In this document: positions 1 to 7,732 of the stretch, piece by piece | Numbering within the stretch: the first letter of the stretch is position 1 | Layout: every line of letters starts with the position of its first letter | Assembly (NCBI GenBank): GCA_028707065.1 | Contig: JAQTUZ010000001.1 | Location: forward strand, 65,551-98,736 | Direction of reading: 5' to 3' | Length of the DNA stretch: 33,186 nt | From: Patescibacteria group bacterium | GTDB taxonomy: Bacteria; Patescibacteriota; Patescibacteriia; Patescibacteriales; WJLG01 | The notes under the pieces: generated by a model | Told to the model about the DNA's origin: nothing | What the model saw: only the letters and a program-made list of their open reading frames with translations | Database searches by the model: none | Made by a program: the position numbers and the translations under genes

Positions 1-552
1 AATGAATACCGAAGAATTACTGATAGCAAAGCCCGAGATATATGGGGCAGAAGAAGAGCAGGAAATTTGGCGCGGTGTGAGCAGGGTGGGAGAATTTATT
101 GGCGAGGGATTATTAGTTAAAATATTTTCCTTAATTTCCGCTGATTTTAAAGAAGACCTTTCTATGACTGATCGAACGATGGCTGACGCGGGCGCCGAGA
201 GTTGAAGGGTGCTTTGGTTTTGGGCCAGGGCCATTATTTCAAATGTTTGATTGGAATTAAGAGGGGAAGAGAGGTAGGTAAATTTTGCGACATCGCTATT
301 TATTTGGCTAATATTAGCTACTCCATTATATTTTCCATTGATATAGATTAAGATTCTATAGCCATTTGCCACCAAGCCGTTGATTTGAATTTGGCTACTA
401 GTAGACTCTTCAATTTGCGTGGTAGAGAGAATTGTGGGCAGAGGAATTTGCGGCAACAAATCGGCTTTGGCCGGTTTTATTGAACCGCAAAACGCGATCA
501 TCAGGAAAACCGCCAAAACAAGACAGAAAATATAAAAAATTTTTTTGATCAT
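1..552 (-). CDS. Secreted protein, C-terminus beyond window edge
   Basis: An open frame on the minus strand runs from ATG at 552 to the left edge with no stop, giving at least 184 residues. The first 31 residues form a clear Sec signal peptide: two lysines, a hydrophobic run (IFYIFCLVLAVFLMIAF), then a KPAKAD cleavage-like site. The mature part is rich in Ser, Asn, Thr and Ile. It contains a stretch that looks like a beta-sandwich (INGLVANGYRILIYINGKY), followed by a low-complexity Ser/Pro/Asn region. This suggests an exported surface protein with an Ig-like module, but I recognise no family. A 67-codon frame on the opposite strand at 2-205 is taken as its shadow. Confidence 0.72.
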   Translation of the reverse strand, partial: MIKKIFYIFCLVLAVFLMIAFCGSIKPAKADLLPQIPLPTILSTTQIEESTSSQIQINGLVANGYRILIYINGKYNGVANISQINSDVAKFTYLSSPLNSNQTFEIMALAQNQSTLQLSAPASAIVRSVIERSSLKSAEIKENILTNNPSPINSPTLLTPRQISCSSSAPYISGFAISNSSVFI

Positions 553-633
553 CGTTTTGATCTTATGATATGTTTTTACATTTTATTCTTCGCTTAATTT
601 TTAGTCAAATGGGCCAGATCGGCCGCGATCAAA

Positions 634-996
634 TTACTCGATGTCGCGATAATGTTTTATTTTGGCGCTTTTGGTGAACAGATTAATATTAATGGAAATG
701 AAATCCAGGCGAGTTTGGGCCGGATTGATTCTGTTACGCCAACAATAAAGCCGGATCGCTTTTTTTAAAATTTCGATTTGGCGGCGAGTCAATGCTTCTT
801 CGGCCGGAGCCATTCGATAACCCGACAGAGTTTTTACTTCCACGAAAACAGTCAGGTCGGTTATCCGGGTGATCAGATCGATTTCCCAGCGGCCGATTTT
901 TTTGTTGTGCTCGATAACCTGATAACCGCGGGCGGTTAAAAAATCGCGCGCCAGCAGTTCGCCGAAATTCCCGATTGATTTTTTTGCCGTGAGCAT
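634..996 (-). CDS. YraN family (UPF0102) putative endonuclease
   Basis: 120 residues, the usual length for the UPF0102/YraN family, which has a Holliday-junction-resolvase-like nuclease fold of unproven cellular role. Family marks in order: an N-terminal GNFGELLARDFLTARGYQVI segment carrying the conserved Glu, then WEIDLI with the catalytic-type Asp, then VFVEVKT with the Glu-X-Lys of PD-(D/E)XK nucleases at about residues 51-57. The C-terminal half (RRQIEILKKAIRLY, then TRLDFISI) also matches the family pattern. It lies downstream of the small membrane protein gene but is separated from it by an intrinsic terminator. Confidence 0.88.
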   Translation of the reverse strand: MLTAKKSIGNFGELLARDFLTARGYQVIEHNKKIGRWEIDLITRITDLTVFVEVKTLSGYRMAPAEEALTRRQIEILKKAIRLYCWRNRINPAQTRLDFISININLFTKSAKIKHYRDIE

Positions 997-1016
997 ATCT
1001 TAATTATAACGCACAA

Positions 1017-1047
1017 ACAAAAAACCGTCCCGACGGGCGGGACGGTT
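1017..1047 (-). terminator. Intrinsic terminator of the 1060-1443 gene
   Basis: A perfect 10-bp stem AACCGTCCCG (1023-1032) pairs with 1038-1047 around a 5-nt loop. Read on the minus strand it is followed by a T-rich run. It sits 12 bases beyond the stop codon of the membrane protein gene. Confidence 0.85.
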
Positions 1048-1059
1048 GAAAATAATTTA

Positions 1060-1443
1060 TTAAGGAAGATACTTTTTGAATATTTTTTCTTGATTGAGAA
1101 GTTTCTTTTTAGCCGGCAACTTTTTGGCATAAATAATAATGAGAATCATCCAGGCGGCCATGCCGATCGCCCAAAAGGCGAACCAGATCCTCGCGGAGAG
1201 AAAAGGGATCATCTGCTGGCTGAAGAAATAAAGGACGACGCCGATAATGGCGTTAGAAGCAAAAAAATTCATTGTTTTGTACCATAACGGCCGGTAAAAT
1301 CCCTTGCGTTGGCACAGAATAAAGGAGACGATAGCCGCCAGCAGAAAAAAAATTATTATCCCTAATAATAACAGGGCCATGGCCGGGATCAGCGCGCCGG
1401 GGGATTGATTAAACCAAAATTGTGCGATTAAAAGGTTGCTCAT
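1060..1443 (-). CDS. Small membrane protein, three or more TM helices
   Basis: 127 residues with hydrophobic segments at about residues 18-43 (ALIPAMALLLLGIIIFFLLAA region), 60-78 (NAIIGVVLYFF) and 84-105 (IWFAFWAIGMAAWMILIII). The C-terminus is strongly basic (KKLPAKKKLLNQEKIFKKYLP), consistent with a cytoplasmic tail. I recognise no family. It is followed by its own intrinsic terminator, and the methyltransferase gene lies 62 bases upstream on the same strand, so it may be the last gene of that transcript. It is probably real because of the long hydrophobic frame and the correctly placed terminator. Confidence 0.7.
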   Translation of the reverse strand: MSNLLIAQFWFNQSPGALIPAMALLLLGIIIFFLLAAIVSFILCQRKGFYRPLWYKTMNFFASNAIIGVVLYFFSQQMIPFLSARIWFAFWAIGMAAWMILIIIYAKKLPAKKKLLNQEKIFKKYLP

Positions 1444-1505
1444 AATATTGCTTCGGCAAATTAACTGATTTTTATAAATGTTTATTCAAGGGCTTGTTGG
1501 GCAAG

Positions 1506-2060
1506 TTACATTTTGGCGAAAAGAACGCCATAATGAAATTCGCCGGCGTCAAATTCCTCTTCGGCTTTAAGGCCGAGTTTTTCCGCGACCTTCTTTAGTT
1601 GGTCGATTTTCACTCTTTTTTCCGGCGGCGGGCCAAAGGGCGAAGAAGTGGTTTCCCAATCCACTACCAGCAATTTTCCTCCTCGTTTTAGGAGGCGGAT
1701 GGACTCGCGCAATATTTCGGCTCTTTTTTGGGAGTGGAACAAGGTGTTGATCAATAAGGCGACATCCAGGCTTTCCGTTTCGATCTTGGTGGCGCGGTAT
1801 ACTTCCAAATCGCTCCAGACAGTAGCGACGTTCTGAATATTTTCTTGGCGGGCGCGGCGGGCGATCGATTCCAGCGAAGGCTTGAGAATGTCCACGGCAT
1901 AAACCAAGCCGTGCGGCCCGACAATTTTTGCGGCCGGAAAAACAAAATGGCCGGATGTGCCGCAGCCCAAATCAGCCACCTTCATTCTTTCCTTAATGCG
2001 GGCTTTGGCCATGATAAAGTTGACATCAAGCAGCGAACTGCCGCCAGTTGGATTGTTCAT
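1506..2060 (-). CDS. Class I SAM-dependent methyltransferase
   Basis: 184 residues. The glycine-rich SAM-binding motif I is VADLGCGTSGHF at about residues 28-39, followed by VYAVDI (motif II, acidic end binding the ribose) and a motif IV-like DVALLINTLFH. The segment RLLKRGGKLLVVDW matches the late strand of ubiE-like methyltransferases. The N-terminal NNPTGGSSLLDVNFIMAKARIKERM resembles small CPR methyltransferases of the UbiE/Methyltransf_11 or _31 group. The substrate cannot be told. It starts 26 bases after the stop of the RodZ-like gene and is probably cotranscribed with it. Confidence 0.85.
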   Translation of the reverse strand: MNNPTGGSSLLDVNFIMAKARIKERMKVADLGCGTSGHFVFPAAKIVGPHGLVYAVDILKPSLESIARRARQENIQNVATVWSDLEVYRATKIETESLDVALLINTLFHSQKRAEILRESIRLLKRGGKLLVVDWETTSSPFGPPPEKRVKIDQLKKVAEKLGLKAEEEFDAGEFHYGVLFAKM

Positions 2061-2085
2061 AGTCCGTATATTTAAGCAAACTAAT

Positions 2086-2751
2086 TTATTTTACCAGAAT
2101 CTGTTTGTCAATAATTTTTTTTTGGCTGTATTTGTTTTGGGCGGAAATTATTATCGTGTTGATGCCCTTTTTCAGATTAATTCTTTCTTGAAAGTTGCCG
2201 GCACCGTCTTTGGCTATTTGTTTGTCGTTGATGGTGATTTGCGTCTTGGAGTCGGCTCTGCCGACAACATCGACAAAGCTGTTTTCCGTCACCAAGTTAT
2301 CGGCCGGTTGATAAATTTCCACTCCCGGCAGGGAAAATGCCCCCAGTAAATAATAACCAAGGTAGGAGAAAAAAATAACTACTATGACCAGCAGCAAAAC
2401 ATTCTTTAAAATTCGGGGAAAGATGATCAGCTCCAATTTATTGATTTTCTTTTTGGAAAAAACATCTTTTTTTTCGCCAGCTGCCTGGCCTTTCTCTTTT
2501 TGGTATTTATTGAGCAGATGGGCGGGATCCAAACCGAGAAAAGAGGAATATTCCCGCAAAAAGGTTTTGACATAAACGCCGCTGGGGAGGGCCGCGTAAT
2601 CGCCGTTTTCCAGCGCCAGCAAATATTCACGGTTGATCGCCAGGCTCTTGGCGGCCGCTTCCAGAGTAATTTTTTTTTCTTCTCTGGCGGCGCGCAATTT
2701 TTCCGCCACGGTTTCTTCGTCCTCTTTTATCTTATTGCTTTTGAACAACAT
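2086..2751 (-). CDS. RodZ-like HTH membrane protein
   Basis: 221 residues. Residues about 14-80 form an HTH_25-type helix-turn-helix (VAEKLRAAREEKKITLEAAA, then INREYLLALENGDYAALP and the GVYVKTFLREYSSFLGLDP motif) typical of RodZ. A basic KKKINKLE stretch precedes one transmembrane helix at about 113-135. An extracytoplasmic beta-rich domain follows (VEIYQPADNLVTENSFVDVVG onward), resembling the Ig/glucodextranase-like domain found at the C-terminus of RodZ-like proteins in CPR genomes. RodZ links MreB to the envelope; that role here is inferred from the architecture. It lies between the pilin-like and methyltransferase genes with short gaps of 21 and 25 bases. Confidence 0.82.
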   Translation of the reverse strand: MLFKSNKIKEDEETVAEKLRAAREEKKITLEAAAKSLAINREYLLALENGDYAALPSGVYVKTFLREYSSFLGLDPAHLLNKYQKEKGQAAGEKKDVFSKKKINKLELIIFPRILKNVLLLVIVVIFFSYLGYYLLGAFSLPGVEIYQPADNLVTENSFVDVVGRADSKTQITINDKQIAKDGAGNFQERINLKKGINTIIISAQNKYSQKKIIDKQILVK

Positions 2752-2772
2752 AAGGAAAGAATATCGCGGCTG

Positions 2773-3231
2773 CTACTTGGCGGGAACATTGATTTGCAAA
2801 CCGGTGGTAACGTCAGCGCCCAACAGTTGAGCGGCAAATCTAATGATGATATAACTGGTGAAAACGATAGCCAAACCGATAATCGAATTAATTAATATTT
2901 GTTTTCCTTCCTTGACCCGTTCTTCATTGCCGCCGGAAAGGATAAAAACAAAACCGCCGTAGACGAAGAATAATAGGGCGATCGCTCCGACCGAAGCGAG
3001 GATCCAGTTGGATACGGTTATGGCCAAAGAAAGAATATCGTTAAGCGAATAATTTCCGCAATTGCCTCCCGGATGCGTGGCTAGATATTCCCGGCAGGCT
3101 TTTGTCGCGCTGACATTTCCCGGATTGCCGGTCGCGGCAGGAAGAATGCCGGCCGCCCGAGCGGACAGCGGGAAAAAGGTTAGCCAGACCGAGGCGGTCA
3201 ATAATAATTTTTGTAATTTATTTTTAAACAT
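2773..3231 (-). CDS. VirB2/TrbC-like pilin family membrane protein
   Basis: 152 residues from the ATG at 3231. An upstream in-frame ATG at 3264 would put charged residues before the signal peptide, so I prefer 3231. It has an N-terminal signal peptide (KLLLTASVWLTFFPLSARAA), a periplasmic segment with two Cys (ACREYL and GGNCGNY), a first TM helix (ILASVGAIALLFFVYGGFVFI), a charged turn SGGNEERVKEGKQ, and a second TM helix (IIGLAIVFTSYIIIRFAAQLL). This is the same plan as the six tandem genes at 26627-29304, so it is a seventh, distant paralogue. The family is often annotated as pilin or TrbC/VirB2-like in CPR genomes; function is inferred. Confidence 0.8.
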   Translation of the reverse strand: MFKNKLQKLLLTASVWLTFFPLSARAAGILPAATGNPGNVSATKACREYLATHPGGNCGNYSLNDILSLAITVSNWILASVGAIALLFFVYGGFVFILSGGNEERVKEGKQILINSIIGLAIVFTSYIIIRFAAQLLGADVTTGLQINVPAK

Positions 3232-3242
3232 AAGATATTTTG

Positions 3243-3330
3243 AAGAGCAAAGAACATCGAGCAAAGAGCAAAAATAAAAATTTGTTTAATGATTAATAAT
3301 TTTTGTTCTATGTTCTATGTTCCGTGTTTT
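3243..3330. repeat. Inverted AAAGAGCAAAGAAC-type intergenic repeat
   Basis: The spacer between the pilin-like gene and the lipoprotein gene carries purine-rich words (AGAGCAAAGAACA, GAGCAAAGAGCAAA) followed by the complementary words (TTGTTCTATGTTCTATGTTCC). Together they can fold into a long imperfect hairpin. The same vocabulary recurs at 21986-22035, 22305-22365 and 29429-29499. Confidence 0.65.
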
Positions 3331-3341
3331 ATGATTTCTGT

Positions 3342-4712
3342 TTACTGGATCGTCTGCTGCACCGTGGCCGCGCCCTGATTGAGTATCTCGCTGATGTTTT
3401 TGGTATTTTTAACCGTCTGATCGATCATGGCTTGCAGGGCATTGTCCGCGGCCAGGGGATTGGCGCCGCGATACCAGCTTTTGGCCGTGAGGACTTGGCT
3501 GGCAAAGATGCCGATGTCCAGATCATTGAGCTGCGAGTTGATCAGGGCGCGCAAAGCCGTTGGTTTTTTGGCTACCTTTAGGTAATTTTGCACTTGATCC
3601 TGAGATGTTTCATATTGGACAAAATCCCAGGCTTCATTGATATTCTTGCTTTTGGCGGAAACAGTTTCCAGCCAATAATTGGCATAATTGACTTGATTGG
3701 TGTTGCCCGGGATCTGCGGAATTTTAGCCAGGGCGAAATGCAATTTCGGCGCGGCCGCTTTGATGGTCGGCAAATCGTAAGCATAGTCGAACATCATGGC
3801 CAAATTGCCTTGTTCGAACATGGTTAAAGAATTGGGCAAGTTGCTGTTCCAGCAGTAAACGTCTTTGCCCGGGTTGGAAAAATCCGTGTAAAAACTCAAA
3901 GCTCCCAAGCCGGGATTGTAACCTTGCTCGCTGCCGGGCGGGATTTCCTGAAAAAGCACCGAGCCGTTGTCCATCATCACGGCGCCGTTTTGCATCATCA
4001 AAAGCGATAAAATATCTTGCGGCCGCTGGACATTGGCGCTGCCGCCTAAGGCCACGCCGGACTGAATGATGTTGCCCTGGTTATTTTGTTTGGTCAATTT
4101 TTTTACGTCTTGCTGAAATTCAGTGTCCCAATAGGCCGGCGGCTGGGAAATGCCGGCATTGTTGAAAAGATCAGTATTATAATACATCGCTAAAGTATCC
4201 ACGTAAAGCGGCAGGCCATAGATCCGGTCGACGCCGCCTTTGTTCAGTAAAACGTCGCTGTACACAATGTCGACAAAATTGCTTTTCAAATCCTTTAAGG
4301 TCAGGCTCGGGGTGGTGCGCAATTCCGCGACTGTCGTTTTTTTAAGAGTCCCTTTGATTATCGGATAAACCAAAGTCAATTGCGCCGGCAAGGGGGTAAT
4401 TTTATTTTGGTATTCCGTGACCCAGTTCGAAGGGATGGAAAAAATATCCGGGCCGCGATCTTCGGCCAGAGCGTTGATCAATTCCTTTTCATATTCGTCG
4501 TAGCGGAATTTTTTATATTGGATAGTAACGTAAGGGTGGATTTTCTGATAATTGGCGATGATGGCGGCAAAGGCGTCTTCATCGTCAAAAACGCGCCAAT
4601 AGGTGAGAGTAACCGATTTGACGCTGGCTGGCGGGACGGTTGGCGTGCAGCCGGCGCCGGCAGTGAGTAAAAAACTTAAAAGGAGAAATAAGACAAAAAA
4701 CCTGTTTTTCAT
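3342..4712 (-). CDS. ABC-type sugar-binding lipoprotein (solute-binding protein)
   Basis: 456 residues from the ATG at 4712. This start puts MKNRFFVLFLLLSFLLTAGA directly before a lipobox Cys at residue 22; the longer frame to 4832 would bury the signal peptide. The mature protein matches family-1 extracellular solute-binding proteins (MalE/UgpB-like): VTLTYWRVFDDEDAFAAIIA, then ITIQYKK-type and EDRGPDIFSIPSNWV, YGLPLYVDTLAMYYNTDLF, MFEQGNLAMMFDYAYD and the NEAWDFVQYETS segment. These proteins capture oligosaccharides or glycerol-phosphate for an ABC permease. No permease or ATPase gene is adjacent, so it is an orphan here. Its ligand cannot be told. Confidence 0.9.
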   Translation of the reverse strand: MKNRFFVLFLLLSFLLTAGAGCTPTVPPASVKSVTLTYWRVFDDEDAFAAIIANYQKIHPYVTIQYKKFRYDEYEKELINALAEDRGPDIFSIPSNWVTEYQNKITPLPAQLTLVYPIIKGTLKKTTVAELRTTPSLTLKDLKSNFVDIVYSDVLLNKGGVDRIYGLPLYVDTLAMYYNTDLFNNAGISQPPAYWDTEFQQDVKKLTKQNNQGNIIQSGVALGGSANVQRPQDILSLLMMQNGAVMMDNGSVLFQEIPPGSEQGYNPGLGALSFYTDFSNPGKDVYCWNSNLPNSLTMFEQGNLAMMFDYAYDLPTIKAAAPKLHFALAKIPQIPGNTNQVNYANYWLETVSAKSKNINEAWDFVQYETSQDQVQNYLKVAKKPTALRALINSQLNDLDIGIFASQVLTAKSWYRGANPLAADNALQAMIDQTVKNTKNISEILNQGAATVQQTIQ

Positions 4713-4796
4713 AGACAAAATAACTTGGAAATTATTAAGATTTCCCAATTTCATTATAACATAAAATAAGGAATCGAGTAACAGGGAAATTGGTTG

Positions 4797-4888
4797 ATTA
4801 GTTGATTGGTTAATTAGTTGAATTATGAACAAAGTTTTTACTGTTAGAGAACGTCTTTCTGCTAAAACTAATTAACCAATCAACTAAT
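4797..4888. repeat. 23-bp inverted repeat, ATTAGTTGATTGGTTAATTA type
   Basis: Bases 4797-4819 and 4866-4888 are perfect reverse complements over 23 bp, separated by 46 bp. The arms consist of near-repeats of TAGTTGATTGGTTAAT. The element lies between the lipoprotein and comM genes, both on the minus strand, without a clear T-run. It may be a transcript-end hairpin or a decayed palindromic element. Confidence 0.75.
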
Positions 4889-4950
4889 TAACTACGGTAG
4901 TAAATATATGGTTTCGCCCTTATCTGTGGCAAAAAAATTAAAAAAATCGA

Positions 4951-6468
4951 TTAATTTTTTTCTCTATACTGCAGGGCTTCGGCCAGATGGGCGGTGGTGA
5001 TCGATGGTTCGCCGTCCAGATCGGCGATCGTCCGCGCCAATTTTAACAGGCGGAAGTATGAGCGCGCCGAAAGATTAAGAGTATCGACGGCCGAACTGAT
5101 CAATTTCTTAGCTTCGTCATCGAGGGCGCAGCATTGCCGGGTTTTTTCCGAGCTCATTTCGGCATTGGTAAAAATTTTTTCATTCTTGAATCTTTCGGCC
5201 TGGACTTCCCGGGCGCGGGTTACCCGGCTTTTGATCGCCGGAGAATTTTCGCCGGGCAAGCCGGCGTCTAATTTTTTAAACTCCACGCGCGGCACCTCCA
5301 GATGCATGTCGATGCGGTCAAGAATCGGGCCGGAAATTTTTTTGCGGTAATTTTGGATTTGTTGCGCCGAGCAGGAACAATTTTTGGTGCGATCGCCAAA
5401 ATAGCCGCAGGGGCAGGGATTCATCGAGGCGATCAAAATGAATTTGGCGGGAAATTCCAGGTGGCCGGCGGCGCGGCTCACCGTAATGATGCCGTCCTCG
5501 AGCGGCTGGCGCAGAGCTTCCAGAACCGGCCGGGGAAATTCGGCGAATTCGTCTAAAAATAAAACGCCGCGGTGAGCCAGCGAAATTTCTCCTGGCGCCG
5601 GTAAAATTCCGCCGCCGACCAAAGCGACACCGGAGGCGGTATGATGCGGGGCGCGGAACGGCCGGGATTTAACCAGGCCGTTTTTTTCTTTTAATTTTCC
5701 GGCCACGCTGTAAATCTTGGTGACCTCAAGGGCTTCGGCAAAAGCCAGGTCCGGCAGAATCGAAGGAAAAGTTTTGGCCAGCAAGGTTTTGCCCGAGCCG
5801 GGCGGGCCGAACATCAGCAGATTGTGTCCGCCGGCCGCGGCGATTTCCATGGCCCGCTTGACATGCTCCTGGCCCTTGACGTGGCTCATATCGAATTCGA
5901 TCGGCACATTGAAAAGTTCCGGGTCCTGATAGGGGAATTCCGGAATGTTGATCTCGCCGCGCAAATGCATCACCAGCTGATATAAATTTTTAAGCGGAAT
6001 TACCGTGATTTCGCGGGCTAATTTGGCTTCGGCGGCATTGGCTTCGGGAAGAAATAAAACTTTTTTGCCCAGCCGCTTGGCGCACAAGGCGATGGGCAAG
6101 GCGCCGCTGATCGGCCGCAAATCGCCGCTCAAAGCCAGCTCACCGGTAAAAATAAAATCATTTAGATTGATTTTTTCGGAAATGAAGCCGCTCTTGCGCA
6201 AAATGCTCACCGCGATCGGCAGATCGAATGAAGGTCCGTGCTTGGGCAGATAGGCCGGCGCCAGATTGACCGTCACCGAAACGTGAGGAAACTCAAAATT
6301 GGAATTTTTAATGGCGGACCTGACGCGTTCTTTGGCCTCGGTGACGGCTTTGTCCGGCAAGCCGACCAAAAAAATTTTGCCGAATTCTCCCCCGCCGGTA
6401 TCGGCTTCGGCCTCGACCAGTTCGGCATCCAGTCCGACCACGGCAGCGGAAAATATTTTAGAAGACAT
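4951..6468 (-). CDS. comM: Mg-chelatase-like AAA+ ATPase ComM/YifB
   Basis: 505 residues, the normal length for the family. The N-terminal lon-protease-like domain is recognisable (VGLPDKAVTEAKERVRSAIK, PAYLPKHGPSFDLPIAVSIL, FTGELALSGDLRPISGALPI). The AAA+ core has Walker A GPPGSGKT near residue 222 and Walker B VLFLDEFAEF. A Cys-rich insertion NPCPCGYFGD...CSCS and sensor/arginine region GPILDRIDMHLEVP follow, then the C-terminal helical domain (ARSYFRLLKLARTIADLDG). In competent bacteria ComM is a helicase promoting branch migration during integration of transformed DNA; that role is inferred here. On the minus strand an extended -10 (TGTTATAAT, 6526-6534) lies about 60 bases before the start. 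Confidence 0.95.
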   Translation of the reverse strand: MSSKIFSAAVVGLDAELVEAEADTGGGEFGKIFLVGLPDKAVTEAKERVRSAIKNSNFEFPHVSVTVNLAPAYLPKHGPSFDLPIAVSILRKSGFISEKINLNDFIFTGELALSGDLRPISGALPIALCAKRLGKKVLFLPEANAAEAKLAREITVIPLKNLYQLVMHLRGEINIPEFPYQDPELFNVPIEFDMSHVKGQEHVKRAMEIAAAGGHNLLMFGPPGSGKTLLAKTFPSILPDLAFAEALEVTKIYSVAGKLKEKNGLVKSRPFRAPHHTASGVALVGGGILPAPGEISLAHRGVLFLDEFAEFPRPVLEALRQPLEDGIITVSRAAGHLEFPAKFILIASMNPCPCGYFGDRTKNCSCSAQQIQNYRKKISGPILDRIDMHLEVPRVEFKKLDAGLPGENSPAIKSRVTRAREVQAERFKNEKIFTNAEMSSEKTRQCCALDDEAKKLISSAVDTLNLSARSYFRLLKLARTIADLDGEPSITTAHLAEALQYREKN

Positions 6469-6687
6469 AAAAATTAAGTAAAAAGTAGAAAGTAAAAAGT
6501 AAAAAATTTAAAGAGAGATGTTTTTATTATAACACGAACAATTGTTACATTGCTAAATTGTTAAATTGTTACGCAACGAGAACAATCAATTCCTTCGTAG
6601 TCCAAGACGAAACTACGGCAAGACTAAACAAACATTATTTATAGTTTGTCGTTCAAGAGTATTAATTATGTATTATTGGTTGGACGA

Positions 6688-6717
6688 TTGACAAAAGATT
6701 AATTACGGCGTTAAGAT
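6688..6717 (+). promoter_or_regulatory. Sigma70-type promoter of the 6788 gene
   Basis: A perfect -35 TTGACA (6688-6693), an 18-bp spacer and -10 TAAGAT (6712-6717), followed about 60 bases later by a strong Shine-Dalgarno (CGGAGG, 6777-6782) 5 bases before ATG 6788. Confidence 0.75.
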
Positions 6718-6787
6718 AAAGCTGCCGACATGGTGTTGGCAATTGAACATTTTCAGAGTCGGATGACTCAAAGAACGGAGGTTCAGA

Positions 6788-7213
6788 ATGTTTAGGGAAT
6801 CGGTAGAGGCTAGACGTTTGCGTAGAATTTTGACGGATTTTCCCTGGCTTTGGGCGATCAAAGACAGCTGGGTCGCCTCTCTGCATCGGGTCAAAGTGGT
6901 TCGTGATCCGGCCAAAATTGAGACGGCACTATGCCATTGTCTCCAGGAGAAGTACTTGCTTTGGCTGCACTACATTAGTCATTCCTTCATCGGACCCGTC
7001 GGATGCCCGGCTTTTGTCGAGGGGGCGGTTACGGGCTTGGTTGAAATCAGACCGGAAGAAACCATAGCTTGTGCCATAAAACGAAACCGGAAGGAATATC
7101 AGGAAGATTGCAGCCGTGTAATTGCGATGGCCATAGTTCATGAGCACGAAATCACGATTTATATTTCCAAAAATTGGAAAGATGCTATTGAATCAGTCTG
7201 TCCCTTTTCTTGA
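6788..7213 (+). CDS. Orphan protein of unknown function
   Basis: 141 residues; I recognise no family. It has no signal peptide or transmembrane helix. The protein is rich in aromatic residues, His and Cys: FPWLWAIKDSW near the start, CHCLQEKYLLWLHYISHSF at about 50-68, a glycine/proline turn GPVGCPAF, then a charged EIRPEETIACAIKRNRKEYQEDC and a short beta-type tail HEHEITIYISKN. Unlike most neighbours it has its own consensus promoter, a textbook Shine-Dalgarno and its own terminator. It stands alone on the plus strand between minus-strand genes, which suggests an independently acquired, self-contained unit. The gene is probably real because all expression signals agree with this frame. Confidence 0.72.
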   Translation: MFRESVEARRLRRILTDFPWLWAIKDSWVASLHRVKVVRDPAKIETALCHCLQEKYLLWLHYISHSFIGPVGCPAFVEGAVTGLVEIRPEETIACAIKRNRKEYQEDCSRVIAMAIVHEHEITIYISKNWKDAIESVCPFS

Positions 7214-7226
7214 TTACACAGTATTT

Positions 7227-7260
7227 TAGCCGCATGGTTCGCCCAGCGGCTATTTATTTT
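7227..7260 (+). terminator. Intrinsic terminator of the 6788-7213 gene
   Basis: TAGCCGC (7227-7233) pairs with GCGGCTA (7246-7252) around a 12-nt loop and is followed by TTTATTTT, 14 bases past the stop codon. Confidence 0.85.
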
Positions 7261-7309
7261 GGTTCCGCCGCGGGATCAGTTCGGATTGCGGCGGCGGGGC
7301 AAAAACAAA

Positions 7310-7357
7310 ACGGCCGCAGTCTGCTTCCGCCGGCCGGCGGAGCGAGACCGTGATTGC
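7310..7357. repeat. GC-rich palindromic element, copy 1
   Basis: The core TCTGCTTCCGCCGGCCGGCG and following bases GAGCGA are shared almost exactly with 8588-8635. The centre CCGCCGGCCGGCGG is a perfect palindrome, and flanking AGTCT/AGACC bases extend the hairpin. The rest of 7261-7402 is GC-rich (several CGGCGG-type words) and holds no gene I can support. Confidence 0.7.
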
Positions 7358-7402
7358 ACTAAAATGCCGCGGCCCAAGGCGGGGTCGCGGCGCAAGCAGA
7401 GC

Positions 7403-7732
7403 TTATTTTCTAAGAAATTTGAGGCTATTGGCCGATTCCAAAATTTCCAGGGTGATATTAACTGACGGATTGCTTGTCGCGTTTAAAAACATTTTTCCCG
7501 GGAACATTTTATCAAGCTGGGTCAAGAATTCATCGCCCCAGGACGGCGAAAAAATATCAACGCCGTCAAAATCAACTTCGATTATTTCGTTCTTCGGCAA
7601 AGTTTTTAAATTAGGCAGAAAGGCCGCGAAAGCTTCTTTGCCCAATTGCCGGGAGGTCAGGATGTTGCCGAATTTTTTTAATTCAATTTTCATATATTTG
7701 AGGCAATTTAAAATTTTATCAAAACCAAGCAT
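7403..7732 (-). CDS. STAS-like domain protein (DUF4325 type)
   Basis: 109 residues, or 96 if translation starts at the internal Met (MKIELKKF, 7693). It matches the small STAS-like DUF4325 domain: an early FGNILTSRQLGKEAFAAFLP helix region, a central strand EIIEVDFDGVDIFSPSWGDEFL with the typical Asp-Phe-X-Gly-Val-X-X-hydrophobic-Ser-Pro-Ser pattern, then ITLEILESANSLKF at the end. Its start overlaps the 3' end of the MerR-ATPase gene by 25 bases, so the two are translationally coupled. In sigma-factor partner-switch systems an ATPase/kinase and a STAS protein act as a pair; a similar relation is inferred here. Confidence 0.8.
   Translation of the reverse strand: MLGFDKILNCLKYMKIELKKFGNILTSRQLGKEAFAAFLPNLKTLPKNEIIEVDFDGVDIFSPSWGDEFLTQLDKMFPGKMFLNATSNPSVNITLEILESANSLKFLRK

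Noticed and set aside
2-205. A 67-codon frame at the left edge, plus strand
   Set aside because: It is antisense to a longer minus-strand frame with a good signal peptide, and has no ribosome site inside the window.
4833-4950. A gene in the comM-lipoprotein spacer, or extension of the lipoprotein to 4832
   Set aside because: The spacer is an inverted repeat, and the extension would add about 40 residues before a clear lipoprotein signal peptide.
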